DNA from: Eubacteriales bacterium
GTDB taxonomy: Bacteria; Bacillota; Clostridia; JAQUNY01
Direction: 5' to 3'
Assembly (NCBI GenBank): GCA_028717405.1
Contig: JAQUNY010000069.1
Coordinates: 1 to 7,863, forward strand
DNA length: 7,863 nt
Part shown: in pieces, positions 1-6,598 of the stretch
How the letters are laid out: each line of letters starts with the position of its first letter
Position numbering within the stretch: the stretch's first letter is position 1
Program-made: the position numbers and the translations under genes
The notes under the pieces: generated by a model
Database searches by the model: none
Seen by the model: the letters and a program-made list of their open reading frames with translations, nothing else
What the model was told of the DNA's origin: nothing

Positions 1-478
1 CCCATGCCGAAGAACCGAACATGAGGCACGCCAGAGCTGTTCCATTACCGCTGTAAACAGCATACTTCATGTTCTCTCCGACGCTGCGGTCAAATCCAAG
101 ATAGTGGTATTGGTCAATATACGATTTAAATACAGCAAGGCCATCTTTTGATTCTATTGTTTCTATATGCAAGGGCATGAGTTGCGAAAGCGGCAGGGCA
201 ACAGGCGATATGTCGTGACTAATGTGAACTACTTTATCCTTGCCGCCGCGCCGGGATGTTGTAAGTGGAGCGGGTAAAGATATTTTACCGGCTGCGTCCA
301 ATGCTCTTAGCAGGTCGCGGCATGAGATGTCCTTTATTTGGCCGTTTGGATTCTTCCAATCCCATAGCTCGCAGAGTTTTTCAGACAACAGTGTCCTGTG
401 CCAATGCGGGTTATCCCGAATCATCCGATGTATCTGGTCCAGGCGTTCATCTGTCATTTCCGGTCTGTTGTACCCCAT
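1..478 (-). CDS. DUF4338 / DruA-like protein, C-terminus beyond the left edge
   Basis: This gene reads leftward from ATG at 478-476 and stays open to position 1, giving 159 residues of a longer protein. The N-terminal part (about residues 8-70) has the helical pattern HRTLLSEKLCELWDW, then KDISCRDLLRAL and a short stretch ending in ISLPAP. After a basic linker (about 73-82) comes the start of the DUF4338 core, with YHYLG at 124-128 followed by R131 and VGEN (133-136), and the strand-loop GTALACLMFGSSAW at the edge. These motifs match the family named after DruA of the Druantia anti-phage system; many members stand alone or sit near transposases, and their biochemical role is unclear. An in-frame TGA lies about ten codons upstream of the chosen ATG, so the start is this ATG or the Met at residue 8 (codon at 457-455). 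Neither has a clear Shine-Dalgarno site. It diverges from the operon to its right and is probably unrelated to it. Family assignment is confident; a defence role is not shown. Confidence 0.8.
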   Translation of the reverse strand, partial: MGYNRPEMTDERLDQIHRMIRDNPHWHRTLLSEKLCELWDWKNPNGQIKDISCRDLLRALDAAGKISLPAPLTTSRRGGKDKVVHISHDISPVALPLSQLMPLHIETIESKDGLAVFKSYIDQYHYLGFDRSVGENMKYAVYSGNGTALACLMFGSSAW

Positions 479-713
479 AGCATAATTATGACATATGCCA
501 GATCAGGAGTCCAGAGATAAATTTAAATTTGTGAAAATATTTTTTGTCTCATAATGGTTAATCAAGGTTCTTTGGGCGGCTAAATCTGTGATAGATTGTA
601 TATCCTTTTAAATATTCGTTCTATCGCACATACCGGTTGCCGCTGCGAAAAACTCCAATTTACATTTGATAAGCCGAATTAATCAGCCATCACTGCCGCC
701 GTGTATAAGAACG

Positions 714-815
714 GTCTGAAGGCGAAAAACCTTCAGATAGGCTGTATCTGAGGGCTTCAGCCCGAATTGCAGCCGTAAGTTCGTTACGCCGGGCATGATG
801 CAGCTGATTCCGGCG
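714..815. repeat. Cluster of overlapping inverted repeats (candidate structured RNA or palindromic repeat)
   Basis: TCTGAAGG (715-722) pairs with CCTTCAGA (730-737) around a 7-nt loop. CCTTCAGATA (730-739) can instead pair with TATCTGAGGG (745-754) around GGCTG, with one G-U pair. GGGCT (752-756) pairs with AGCCC (759-763), and GGCTG (740-744) with CAGCC (770-774). The first three pairings share arms, so they exclude one another in sequence, as in attenuator leaders. A separate stem, CGCCGG (787-792) with CCGGCG (810-815), follows. No U-run follows any stem on the plus strand, so a terminator is unlikely. It may be a dispersed palindromic element, a decayed mobile-element end or a non-coding RNA. 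The pairings are seen directly; the function is unknown. Confidence 0.5.
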
Positions 816-906
816 AAATCATCGTTAATTGGAGTTGTTGCAGCAAAACCAATATTAAATTCTACTGTCAATGTTGGGGGTCTGAATAGTTACTATAACC
901 TGACCA

Positions 907-935
907 TATACTTATAAACTCTAATAAGCTATAAT
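907..935 (+). promoter_or_regulatory. Weak candidate sigma-A promoter for the operon
   Basis: A perfect TATAAT lies at 930-935. With a 17-bp spacer the -35 hexamer would be TATACT (907-912), which matches TTGACA at only three positions. An alternative is TTGATA (938-943) with TATGAT (959-964), but its spacer is only 15 bp. Either would start transcription upstream of the tandem repeats at 981-1010 and leave a leader of roughly 125-155 nt before the first gene. Confidence 0.3.
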
Positions 936-980
936 ACTTGATATGAAAACATGAGAAGTATGATTTGCTGCACCATTCAC

Positions 981-1010
981 AAGGTGTCACAAGGTGTCAC
1001 AAGGTGTCAT
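981..1010 (+). repeat. Three tandem copies of a 10-bp repeat
   Basis: AAGGTGTCAC occurs at 981-990 and 991-1000, followed by AAGGTGTCAT at 1001-1010. The period of 10 bp is close to one helical turn, so each copy faces the same side of the DNA, as expected for cooperative binding by a regulator. The array lies about 85 bp upstream of the first operon gene and just downstream of the candidate promoter. Slippage without function is possible. Confidence 0.75.
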
Positions 1011-1019
1011 AATATGACA
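1005..1019. promoter_or_regulatory. Palindrome TGTCAT-AAT-ATGACA, candidate operator
   Basis: TGTCAT (1005-1010) and ATGACA (1014-1019) form a perfect inverted repeat around AAT. Its left arm is the end of the third 10-bp repeat, whose last base differs from the other two copies (T instead of C), and that change makes the palindrome perfect. This is the size of a typical dimeric repressor site. The binding protein is unknown. Confidence 0.4.
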
Positions 1020-1035
1020 GAAAATTCTCTGCAGT

Positions 1036-1053
1036 CAGAGCAGAGCAGAGCAG
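1036..1053 (+). repeat. Short CAGAG tandem repeat in the leader
   Basis: Three copies of CAGAG followed by CAG lie between the palindrome and the first gene's ribosome-binding site. Probably a minor slippage product; no function is evident. Confidence 0.5.
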
Positions 1054-1095
1054 GCACAAATTTCATTTTCACACCGAAAGGACAGGCATTTTGAC

Positions 1096-2835
1096 ATGAA
1101 CAAAAAAATCGACATCCATAAAAGCATCCTTCTGATTTACTTAACATCATTCTTCTGCGGGATGTCAATAATGGCGGTGGAGCTGAGCGCGACAAGGCTG
1201 CTCGCTCCGTACTTCGGAACATCCCAGATAGTATGGACGGTGGTCATCGGGCTGATAATGGTATCGCTGAGCCTTGGTAATTATTTCGGCGGAAAGGCTG
1301 CCGACAGGTATAACAGCTTTGGGAGACTGTACTTCATGATATGGATGGCTGCCATTTGGATAGCACTCATTCCGCTGGTCGGCAAATATGTCATTGCGGG
1401 AGCTGCCCTGGTGCTTATGTGGCTGTTGCCTTCAAACCTCATAATAGGCGGTTCTGTGATATCCTGCCTGATAATTTTCTCCTTGCCGCTTGTTATACTG
1501 GGAATGGTTTCGCCCTATCTTGTCAAGCTGGCTGTCAAAGACACTGCAAATACCGGGAGGATAACCGGAAAAATATATTCGGTGTCGACTGTAGGAAGCA
1601 TCATCGGCACATGCATCCCAACCTTTGTAACGATACCTTACATTGGTACAAGCAAATCTTTCATGATATTTGCACTGATACTCAACCTGATGTGTGTTTT
1701 CTATTTTTTCACATCCGGGGAAAAACGCATCAGGTCAGCCATCGTAAGCTCGGTCACGGCAGCCGCCATGATAGTAATGCTGGTCATGCCGCTGAATAAT
1801 TCATATGCATTCTGGAAAGATGTTATTGCAGAAGAAGAATCGTTATACAATTATCTTCAGGTATATAAAAGTGGTAATAATATCAACCTGTCGACAAATG
1901 TGGCTTTTGGAGTCCAGTCGATATATAATCCTGACAGTGTGCTTACAGGGTCCTGCTTTGATTATTTTCTTTTCGGCCCTTATTTTATCAAAGGGTTCCA
2001 CCCGTGCAATAAACCTGACATACTTGTGCTGGGTATGGCAACCGGGACATTTGTGAAGCAGAGTGGGTATTTCTTCCCCGGCAGCAATGTCGACGGAGTC
2101 GAGATCGACGGAAAAATCGTTGACCTGGCAAAAAAATATTTTAATCTCCAGGATGAAGACGCAAACATATATATCAATGACGGACGCACCTTCCTCTATT
2201 CCGGTGATGCCGGAACTTATGATGTAGTGCTGGTGGATGCCTATCATGACATAACCGTGCCATTCCATATGGCGACGGCGGAGTTTTTTACGCTGGTCAG
2301 GAAACACCTCAAGCCCGGAGGAACTATTATTCTAAATATCAACATGCGTTCGGAGGGTAATAATGAAATAGCAGATTACCTTACACAAACCATAAAGTCC
2401 GTTATGAGCAATGTCTACGTGGTAAATACAAAACGCCAGCTGAATACTATAGTATATGCTACAGATAATGATGACTGCCTGTCGGATTTTCGAACAAATC
2501 TGAATAGTTTTTCCGTTATCGGAAGTAAGGAATCATCGCAGCCACAGCTGACCGCGTCACAGCAGCTTTTGCTGTCGTCACAGCAGCAGCCGCCGCTATG
2601 TGTTTATACGCCGGATAAAGCCGACATAGAGACACTGTATGAACTGGGGAAATATGTCAGCGAAAATCTTGACGAGGTAACGGAATCAAGGCTGATTTTT
2701 AGAGATGAGATAACTCCGGTAGAAATACTGGGACAAAAGCTTCTGGATGAAATTGTCAGCGACAGTGTTACCGAATATAAAAACATGTTTGACCTTTCAC
2801 CTGAAGGGATCAGGGAATTTTTTAAAAGCTTTTAG
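1096..2835 (+). CDS. Fused multi-spanning membrane protein / spermidine-synthase-like protein
   Basis: This 579-residue protein belongs to the fused MFS/spermidine synthase type. Residues 11-230 contain about seven or eight hydrophobic segments and carry the family's hallmark: VELSATRLLAPYFG (28-41) and the loop GNYFGGKAADR (61-71). Residues about 240-460 form a Rossmann-type aminopropyltransferase domain: VLGMATGT (311-318) in the nucleotide-binding loop, VEID (335-338) with the acidic ligand, NDGR (361-364), and VDAYHD followed by VP and FHMATAEFF (380-398). Classical spermidine synthases have GGGDGG in the first motif and a DSSDP-like catalytic motif, so the substrate may differ. A Gln/Ser-rich linker (about 480-500) leads to an extra C-terminal helical tail (about 505-579). 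The start is supported by GAAAGGA at 1076-1082, 13 nt upstream, and by the hydrophobic N-terminus. It likely sits in the membrane with the enzyme domain in the cytoplasm, transferring an aminopropyl or similar group from an S-adenosylmethionine-derived donor. The family is confident; the reaction is not known. Confidence 0.85.
   Translation: MNKKIDIHKSILLIYLTSFFCGMSIMAVELSATRLLAPYFGTSQIVWTVVIGLIMVSLSLGNYFGGKAADRYNSFGRLYFMIWMAAIWIALIPLVGKYVIAGAALVLMWLLPSNLIIGGSVISCLIIFSLPLVILGMVSPYLVKLAVKDTANTGRITGKIYSVSTVGSIIGTCIPTFVTIPYIGTSKSFMIFALILNLMCVFYFFTSGEKRIRSAIVSSVTAAAMIVMLVMPLNNSYAFWKDVIAEEESLYNYLQVYKSGNNINLSTNVAFGVQSIYNPDSVLTGSCFDYFLFGPYFIKGFHPCNKPDILVLGMATGTFVKQSGYFFPGSNVDGVEIDGKIVDLAKKYFNLQDEDANIYINDGRTFLYSGDAGTYDVVLVDAYHDITVPFHMATAEFFTLVRKHLKPGGTIILNINMRSEGNNEIADYLTQTIKSVMSNVYVVNTKRQLNTIVYATDNDDCLSDFRTNLNSFSVIGSKESSQPQLTASQQLLLSSQQQPPLCVYTPDKADIETLYELGKYVSENLDEVTESRLIFRDEITPVEILGQKLLDEIVSDSVTEYKNMFDLSPEGIREFFKSF
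2555..2596 (+). repeat. In-frame direct repeat in the Gln-rich linker
   Basis: CGTCACAGCAGC occurs at 2555-2566 and again at 2576-2587. The 21-bp spacing keeps the reading frame and encodes the repeated Ser-Gln-Gln pattern in the linker (residues about 487-498) of the spermidine-synthase-like protein. It looks like local duplication and expansion in an unconstrained linker. Confidence 0.6.
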
Positions 2836-2841
2836 AAGGGA
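2836..2841 (+). promoter_or_regulatory. Ribosome-binding site fixing the PurF-like start
   Basis: AAGGGA begins right after the upstream stop codon and lies 9 nt before ATG 2851. This supports the start that yields MGGIFG, so the missing Cys at residue 2 is not caused by choosing a wrong start codon. Confidence 0.75.
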
Positions 2842-2850
2842 TCGATACCA

Positions 2851-4257
2851 ATGGGCGGAATATTTGGCGTAGTTTCAAATGAAGATTGTGTTATGGATTT
2901 GTATTTCGGTACGGATTACCATTCGCATCTCGGAACCAGCAGGGGAGGTATGGCGGTCTGGAACGGAAGCAGTTTTACCAGGTCCATACACAGTATTGAA
3001 AACAGCCAGTTCAGATCCAAATTTGAAGATGAGCTGAAAAACATAAAAGGCAGACTTGGCATCGGGAGCATAAGCGATACCGAGCCCCAGCCTCTTACAG
3101 TGAGGTCACACCTCGGCCAGTATGCTATTGCTACGGTCGGAAGGATCAATAACATAAATGAAATTGCAGCAAATGCTTTTGATGAGCACAAAAATATACA
3201 TCTTCTTGAAATGCAGAAGGAAGCTATTAATGCGACTGAAATGGTCTCGGTTATTATCGACCACGAGTCTTCTTTCAAAGAAGGCATACTGAAGGCTCAG
3301 GATATGATAGAGGGATCGTGTTCGATACTTATACTCACACCGAAGGGGATATATGCGTCCCGTGACAGATATGGCAGGACGCCCCTGATAATCGGCAGCA
3401 AAAAAGGCGCATACAGTGTTGCATTTGAGTCGGGAACGTTCCCGAATCTCGGCTATAAAACCAAATATGAACTGGGGCCCGGAGAGATCGCCTTTTTAAA
3501 CGCCGAAGGATACGAAGTTATTTCGCCGCCAAGAGGTAAAATGAAAATATGTGCTTTCCTCTGGGTGTATTACGGCTACCCGTCTTCGACATATGAAGGC
3601 ATGAATGTGGAAGTGATGCGCTACAGAAACGGGGCGCTGATGGCAAAAAACGACAACGTCGACATTGACATGGTTGGTGGCATCCCGGACTCGGGAGTAG
3701 GCCATGCCATCGGTTATTCCAATGAATCCAAGGTGCCTTACGGAAGACCTTTTATCAAATACAGCCCGACCTGGTCAAGAAGCTTTATGCCGCAGGACCA
3801 GATCACCAGAAACCTGGTTGCGCGCATGAAATTGATGCCCATACCCGAGCTTGTATCAGGCAAAAAGCTGCTGTTTTGCGACGATTCAATAGTACGCGGA
3901 ACCCAGATGAGTGAGACGGTCGACCTCCTGTACAGGGCAAACGCAAAGCAGGTGCATATCCGCTCATCCTGCCCTCCGCTTGTTTTCGGCTGCAAGTATC
4001 TTAACTTTTCCAGATCGCGTTCGGTGATGGATCTTGTAGCGAGGCGCGCAATAAAAGATATTGAGGGTAAAGAGCCTGAGTCTTATGATGAGTATTGCGA
4101 CCCGAAGTCTGAAAAATACACGCAGATGGTTGAATGCATAAGCAAAAAACTGAATTTTTCTACTCTTAAATACCAGAACATAGATGATATGCTTGAAGCG
4201 ATCGGCATCGACAGATGCAAAGTTTGCACGTACTGCTGGAACGGGAAAGAAGAATAA
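2851..4257 (+). CDS. PurF-like phosphoribosyltransferase with a degenerate glutaminase domain
   Basis: This 468-residue protein matches amidophosphoribosyltransferase over its whole length (usual length about 470). In PurF an N-terminal Ntn glutaminase with Cys right after the initiator Met releases ammonia, and the C-terminal domain adds it to PRPP to make phosphoribosylamine. Here residues 1-6 read MGGIFG, so the nucleophile is Gly. The usual GIGHxRY motif has become GIGSISD (70-76), losing the glutamine-binding Arg, and the NG motif of the oxyanion region reads VGRIN (96-100). The phosphoribosyltransferase half looks sound: IPDSG (278-282), FIKYSPTWSRSF (301-312), and the PRPP loop FCDDSIVRGTQ (342-352). 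Cys234, Cys381, Cys459 and Cys462 fall where the four 4Fe-4S ligands of the Bacillus subtilis enzyme are expected. It starts 16 nt after the upstream gene and is probably translated with it. It may use free ammonia or another amine, or have a new acceptor. It is unlikely to be the housekeeping purF, since no other purine gene is nearby. Family is certain; substrate is inference. Confidence 0.88.
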   Translation: MGGIFGVVSNEDCVMDLYFGTDYHSHLGTSRGGMAVWNGSSFTRSIHSIENSQFRSKFEDELKNIKGRLGIGSISDTEPQPLTVRSHLGQYAIATVGRINNINEIAANAFDEHKNIHLLEMQKEAINATEMVSVIIDHESSFKEGILKAQDMIEGSCSILILTPKGIYASRDRYGRTPLIIGSKKGAYSVAFESGTFPNLGYKTKYELGPGEIAFLNAEGYEVISPPRGKMKICAFLWVYYGYPSSTYEGMNVEVMRYRNGALMAKNDNVDIDMVGGIPDSGVGHAIGYSNESKVPYGRPFIKYSPTWSRSFMPQDQITRNLVARMKLMPIPELVSGKKLLFCDDSIVRGTQMSETVDLLYRANAKQVHIRSSCPPLVFGCKYLNFSRSRSVMDLVARRAIKDIEGKEPESYDEYCDPKSEKYTQMVECISKKLNFSTLKYQNIDDMLEAIGIDRCKVCTYCWNGKEE

Positions 4258-4300
4258 TATCTGAACGGTGAAATAATTTAAGACAAGGCGGAGATGTAAC

Positions 4301-5242
4301 ATGGGTAATCCGGTTATTAATGTTGTTGACCTTGTTAAAAAATACGGAAATCTTACGGCGCTGGACCATCTCAGCTTTATGGTCGCAGAGGGTGAGATAC
4401 TGGGCCTGCTTGGCCCCAACGGTTCGGGTAAGACGACGGCCATCAACTGCATATTATCCCTTTTAAAATTTGAGAAAGGCAGTATTGAAGTGTTTGGCAG
4501 GCAGATGTCTCCCGACGCCTATGATATCAAGCGTGACATAGGGGTTGTAATGCAGAATGTTGCTGTTTTTAATGAGCTTACGGTTTATGAGAACATAGAT
4601 TATTTCTGCGGACTGTATGTACATGACAAAGCTGTCAGAAAACCATATGTGGAAGAAGCCATTACTTTTACCGGGCTGAAGGATTTCAGAAAGTTTTATC
4701 CAAAAAAGCTGAGCGGTGGTTTGCTCAGAAGATTGAATATCGCCTGCGGCATTGCGCATAAGCCAAAGCTTATCATTATGGATGAGCCGACAGTGGCGGT
4801 CGATCCCCAAAGCAGGAACAATATTCTGGAAGGCATAAAAAGGCTTAACAAAAACGGGGCGACGGTGCTGTATACATCTCATTATATGGAAGAAGTAGAG
4901 CTGATCTGCTCGAGGATCATAATCCTTGACAAAGGCAAAATAATTGCTTCCGGTACAAAACAGGAATTGAAGGCGATGATAGAGCTGGGCGAGAAAATCA
5001 GGGTGGAAGGAGTAAGCCTTGATGACGTGCTCATGGAAAAGATAAAGAACAGGCCGGGAATACTTGTGGCGGATTACCGGGATAGAGCACTTGAAGTCAG
5101 ATTTGCAAGAGAGGGAAACGGCGTGCTTGGATTGCTGAATTTTCTCAGGGACAATGGAATCGAAATGGGGAGATTATACTCCGAGATGCCAACTTTGAAT
5201 GATGTGTTTCTTGAGCTGACAGGAAAAGAATTAAGGGACTGA
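4301..5242 (+). CDS. ABC transporter ATP-binding protein, DrrA-like exporter type
   Basis: This 313-residue protein is the nucleotide-binding subunit of an ABC-2 exporter. Motifs in order are Walker A GPNGSGKT (38-45), Q-loop Gln85 in VVMQN, signature LSGGL (137-141), Walker B LIIMDEP (157-163) with catalytic Glu162, and the switch His194 in TSHYMEE. After residue 220 comes the extra C-terminal domain typical of DrrA-type drug and antibiotic exporters, ending in PTLNDVFLELTGKELRD. The final Gln of the usual LSGGQ is Leu; Met or other residues are also seen there in related exporters, so activity is expected. AAGGCGGAG (4285-4293) lies 7 nt before the ATG, and 43 nt separate it from the PurF-like gene. 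It should pair at the inner membrane face with the two downstream permeases. Confidence 0.93.
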   Translation: MGNPVINVVDLVKKYGNLTALDHLSFMVAEGEILGLLGPNGSGKTTAINCILSLLKFEKGSIEVFGRQMSPDAYDIKRDIGVVMQNVAVFNELTVYENIDYFCGLYVHDKAVRKPYVEEAITFTGLKDFRKFYPKKLSGGLLRRLNIACGIAHKPKLIIMDEPTVAVDPQSRNNILEGIKRLNKNGATVLYTSHYMEEVELICSRIIILDKGKIIASGTKQELKAMIELGEKIRVEGVSLDDVLMEKIKNRPGILVADYRDRALEVRFAREGNGVLGLLNFLRDNGIEMGRLYSEMPTLNDVFLELTGKELRD

Positions 5243-5244
5243 GG

Positions 5245-5348
5245 GATCTGGAAATCCGGAGATCAGGCTATCAGGGGATCAAGTGAACGAGAGATTCAGA
5301 GATCTGTAGAATTATAGATTATAAGATCAGGCGATCGAGAAATCAAGA
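5245..5348 (+). repeat. Degenerate tandem array of 13 octamers, consensus GATCARGA
   Basis: The spacer between the ATPase and the first permease divides into 13 consecutive 8-bp units starting at 5245. All six GATC sites (5245, 5261, 5277, 5301, 5325, 5333) fall in the same phase. Across the 13 units, A is invariant at position 2; T is present in 11 at position 3; G in 10 at position 1; C in 10 at position 4; G in 10 at position 7. AGATCAGGC occurs exactly at 5260-5268 and 5324-5332. The period is not a multiple of three, so it is not coding. It resembles short tandemly repeated sequences found between genes in other bacteria. A role in mRNA processing, uneven expression of the two genes, or none, is possible. 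Confidence 0.8.
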
Positions 5349-5362
5349 GGCGTGGAAGAGTC

Positions 5363-6598
5363 ATGATGTCACATATTTTAAAATACAGGCTGAAATGTTT
5401 TTTCAGAGACAGGGAGACGCTTTTCTGGACTCTGATGTTTCCTTTGATACTTGCGGTGCTTTTCAATTTGGCGTTTTCAAACCTGTATAAAACAGAAGCA
5501 TTTAAAGATATAAAGATTGCCGTTGCCGACAGTGCGGAATACCGTGAAGATGTAATTTTCGGGAGTGTACTGGAGGCTGTATCTTTCATCGATAAGGGCA
5601 ATGGCAGTGCTGAGGGTGATGTGGAGAATGGAGAATCAGAGTCCGGTGGGAACAATCATTTTTTTCACACACTTATAGCGGAAAACAGGCAGGAAGCCCA
5701 GGCGTTACTTGATAATAACAGTATCTACGGATATGTTTATTATGACGGAGGACCAAAACTGGCAGTCAGATATTCCGGCATCAGGCAGACAATAATCAAG
5801 TCATTCGTCGATGAGTATCTGCAGAAATCATACGCAGTAAACGACATAATCAGCCGGAATATTTCCGCAGGCGGACAAGCCGGACCATATGGCACCGAAG
5901 ACTTATACCTGAAAGTGGCATCCATTGCTTCAGAACGTGCAGTGTTTATTAAAGATGTTCCGGCCAGTACTGAGGCACCTGTCAGTACAGTGATATATTT
6001 CTATTCGCTCATAGCAATGGCGGCTCTCTATGGCGGATTTTGGGGAATAAGGGCAGTTTCCGAGTCTCAGGCGGACATATCATACCAGGGAGCCAGGGTG
6101 AGTGTTGCTCCGGTGCATAGATTCAAACAGCTTATCTGTGACCTGACATCAGCTATGATCATACAATATGCCGAGATTTTGGTATTGATGATATTTATCA
6201 GGTATGTGCTGGGGTATGAGTTCGGCTCGCAGACCGGGCTGGTTTTGATTGCAGCCTTTGCAGCATGTTTAATGGGAATTTCGTATGGCGCTTTCATTGG
6301 CGCGGCCGTCAGAAAAAGTGAAGGGATAAGGATAGCAATACTGATTGGTACCTCGATGTTCATGTCCTTTCTTTCGGGAATGATGTCCATTGAAATAAAA
6401 TATCTGGTTGTCAGAGCATTTCCGCCTGTTGCATGGCTGAATCCGTCTAATCTTGTTTCTGACGCTTTCTACACATTGTATTACTATGACACCTATGAGA
6501 AGTATTATACCTGTGTTGCGGGCTTGTTTGCATATGCGGCAGTTTTCGGACTTTCTTCCTGGTTGCTTATGAGGAGGAAAAAATATGCAGCTATTTAA
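5363..6598 (+). CDS. ABC-2 type transporter permease (first of a pair)
   Basis: This 411-residue membrane protein has the layout of the larger ABC-2 permeases. One N-terminal transmembrane helix (about 20-38) is preceded by an amphipathic, Arg-rich stretch (LKCFFRDRETLFW). A large extracytoplasmic domain follows (about 40-205), and then about five helices (near 207-227, 261-281, 290-314, 322-342 and 382-403). It ends in a positively charged tail, MRRKKYAAI. The outer domain contains a Gly/Asp/Glu/Ser-rich stretch at about 76-98 that looks like a flexible insert. ATG 5363 is followed at once by ATG 5366; GGAAGAG (5354-5360) is 2 nt from the first and 5 nt from the second, so the second may be used. 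It should form the membrane channel with the next gene's product and be powered by the upstream ATPase. The substrate is unknown. Confidence 0.88.
   Translation: MMSHILKYRLKCFFRDRETLFWTLMFPLILAVLFNLAFSNLYKTEAFKDIKIAVADSAEYREDVIFGSVLEAVSFIDKGNGSAEGDVENGESESGGNNHFFHTLIAENRQEAQALLDNNSIYGYVYYDGGPKLAVRYSGIRQTIIKSFVDEYLQKSYAVNDIISRNISAGGQAGPYGTEDLYLKVASIASERAVFIKDVPASTEAPVSTVIYFYSLIAMAALYGGFWGIRAVSESQADISYQGARVSVAPVHRFKQLICDLTSAMIIQYAEILVLMIFIRYVLGYEFGSQTGLVLIAAFAACLMGISYGAFIGAAVRKSEGIRIAILIGTSMFMSFLSGMMSIEIKYLVVRAFPPVAWLNPSNLVSDAFYTLYYYDTYEKYYTCVAGLFAYAAVFGLSSWLLMRRKKYAAI
6572..6577 (+). promoter_or_regulatory. Strong ribosome-binding site inside the end of the first permease gene
   Basis: AGGAGG lies 7 nt before ATG 6585 and is embedded in the last codons of the first permease gene (within MRRKK). 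It sets the start of the second permease and suggests translational coupling between the two. Confidence 0.85.

Larger units (their letters stand above)
479..1095. other. Non-coding stretch between divergent genes
   Basis: About 617 bases separate the leftward DUF4338 gene from the rightward operon. Short open frames here (for example 683-871 on the minus strand) have no Shine-Dalgarno site and no recognisable domain, and that one coincides with a set of palindromes. Positions 479-700 are AT-rich and hold nothing I can name. Positions 714-815 form hairpins, 907-935 may be a promoter, and 981-1019 carry tandem repeats and a palindrome. No transfer RNA, terminator with a U-run or clear insertion-sequence end was seen. 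Confidence 0.7.

Noticed and set aside
1..478. Full Druantia defence system
   Set aside because: Only a DruA-like gene is visible and the genes to its right are biosynthetic and transport genes, so no system can be claimed from this window.
240..485. 81-codon plus-strand open frame
   Set aside because: It lies opposite the DUF4338 gene, which has clear family motifs; the plus-strand product shows no domain.
683..871. 62-codon minus-strand open frame
   Set aside because: It covers the palindrome cluster, has no Shine-Dalgarno site and no recognisable domain; the repeats explain the sequence better.
981..1010. Possible CRISPR-like or transposon end repeats
   Set aside because: The units are only 10 bp and directly adjacent, with no spacers and no matching inverted copy nearby.
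1843..2307. 154-codon minus-strand open frame inside the spermidine-synthase-like gene
   Set aside because: The plus-strand protein here holds the conserved catalytic motifs; the opposite frame is a shadow.
2851..2859. Sequencing error or wrong start explaining the missing PurF cysteine
   Set aside because: The ribosome-binding site and family alignment fix the start, and other glutaminase motifs are lost too, so a single error is an insufficient explanation.
4258..4300. Terminator between the PurF-like gene and the ATPase gene
   Set aside because: The 43-nt gap has no stem-loop with a U-run; it holds only the ATPase ribosome-binding site.
3964..4452. 162-codon minus-strand open frame across the PurF-like/ATPase junction
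   Set aside because: It is antisense to the PRPP domain, a ribosome-binding site and the Walker A region, with no domain of its own.
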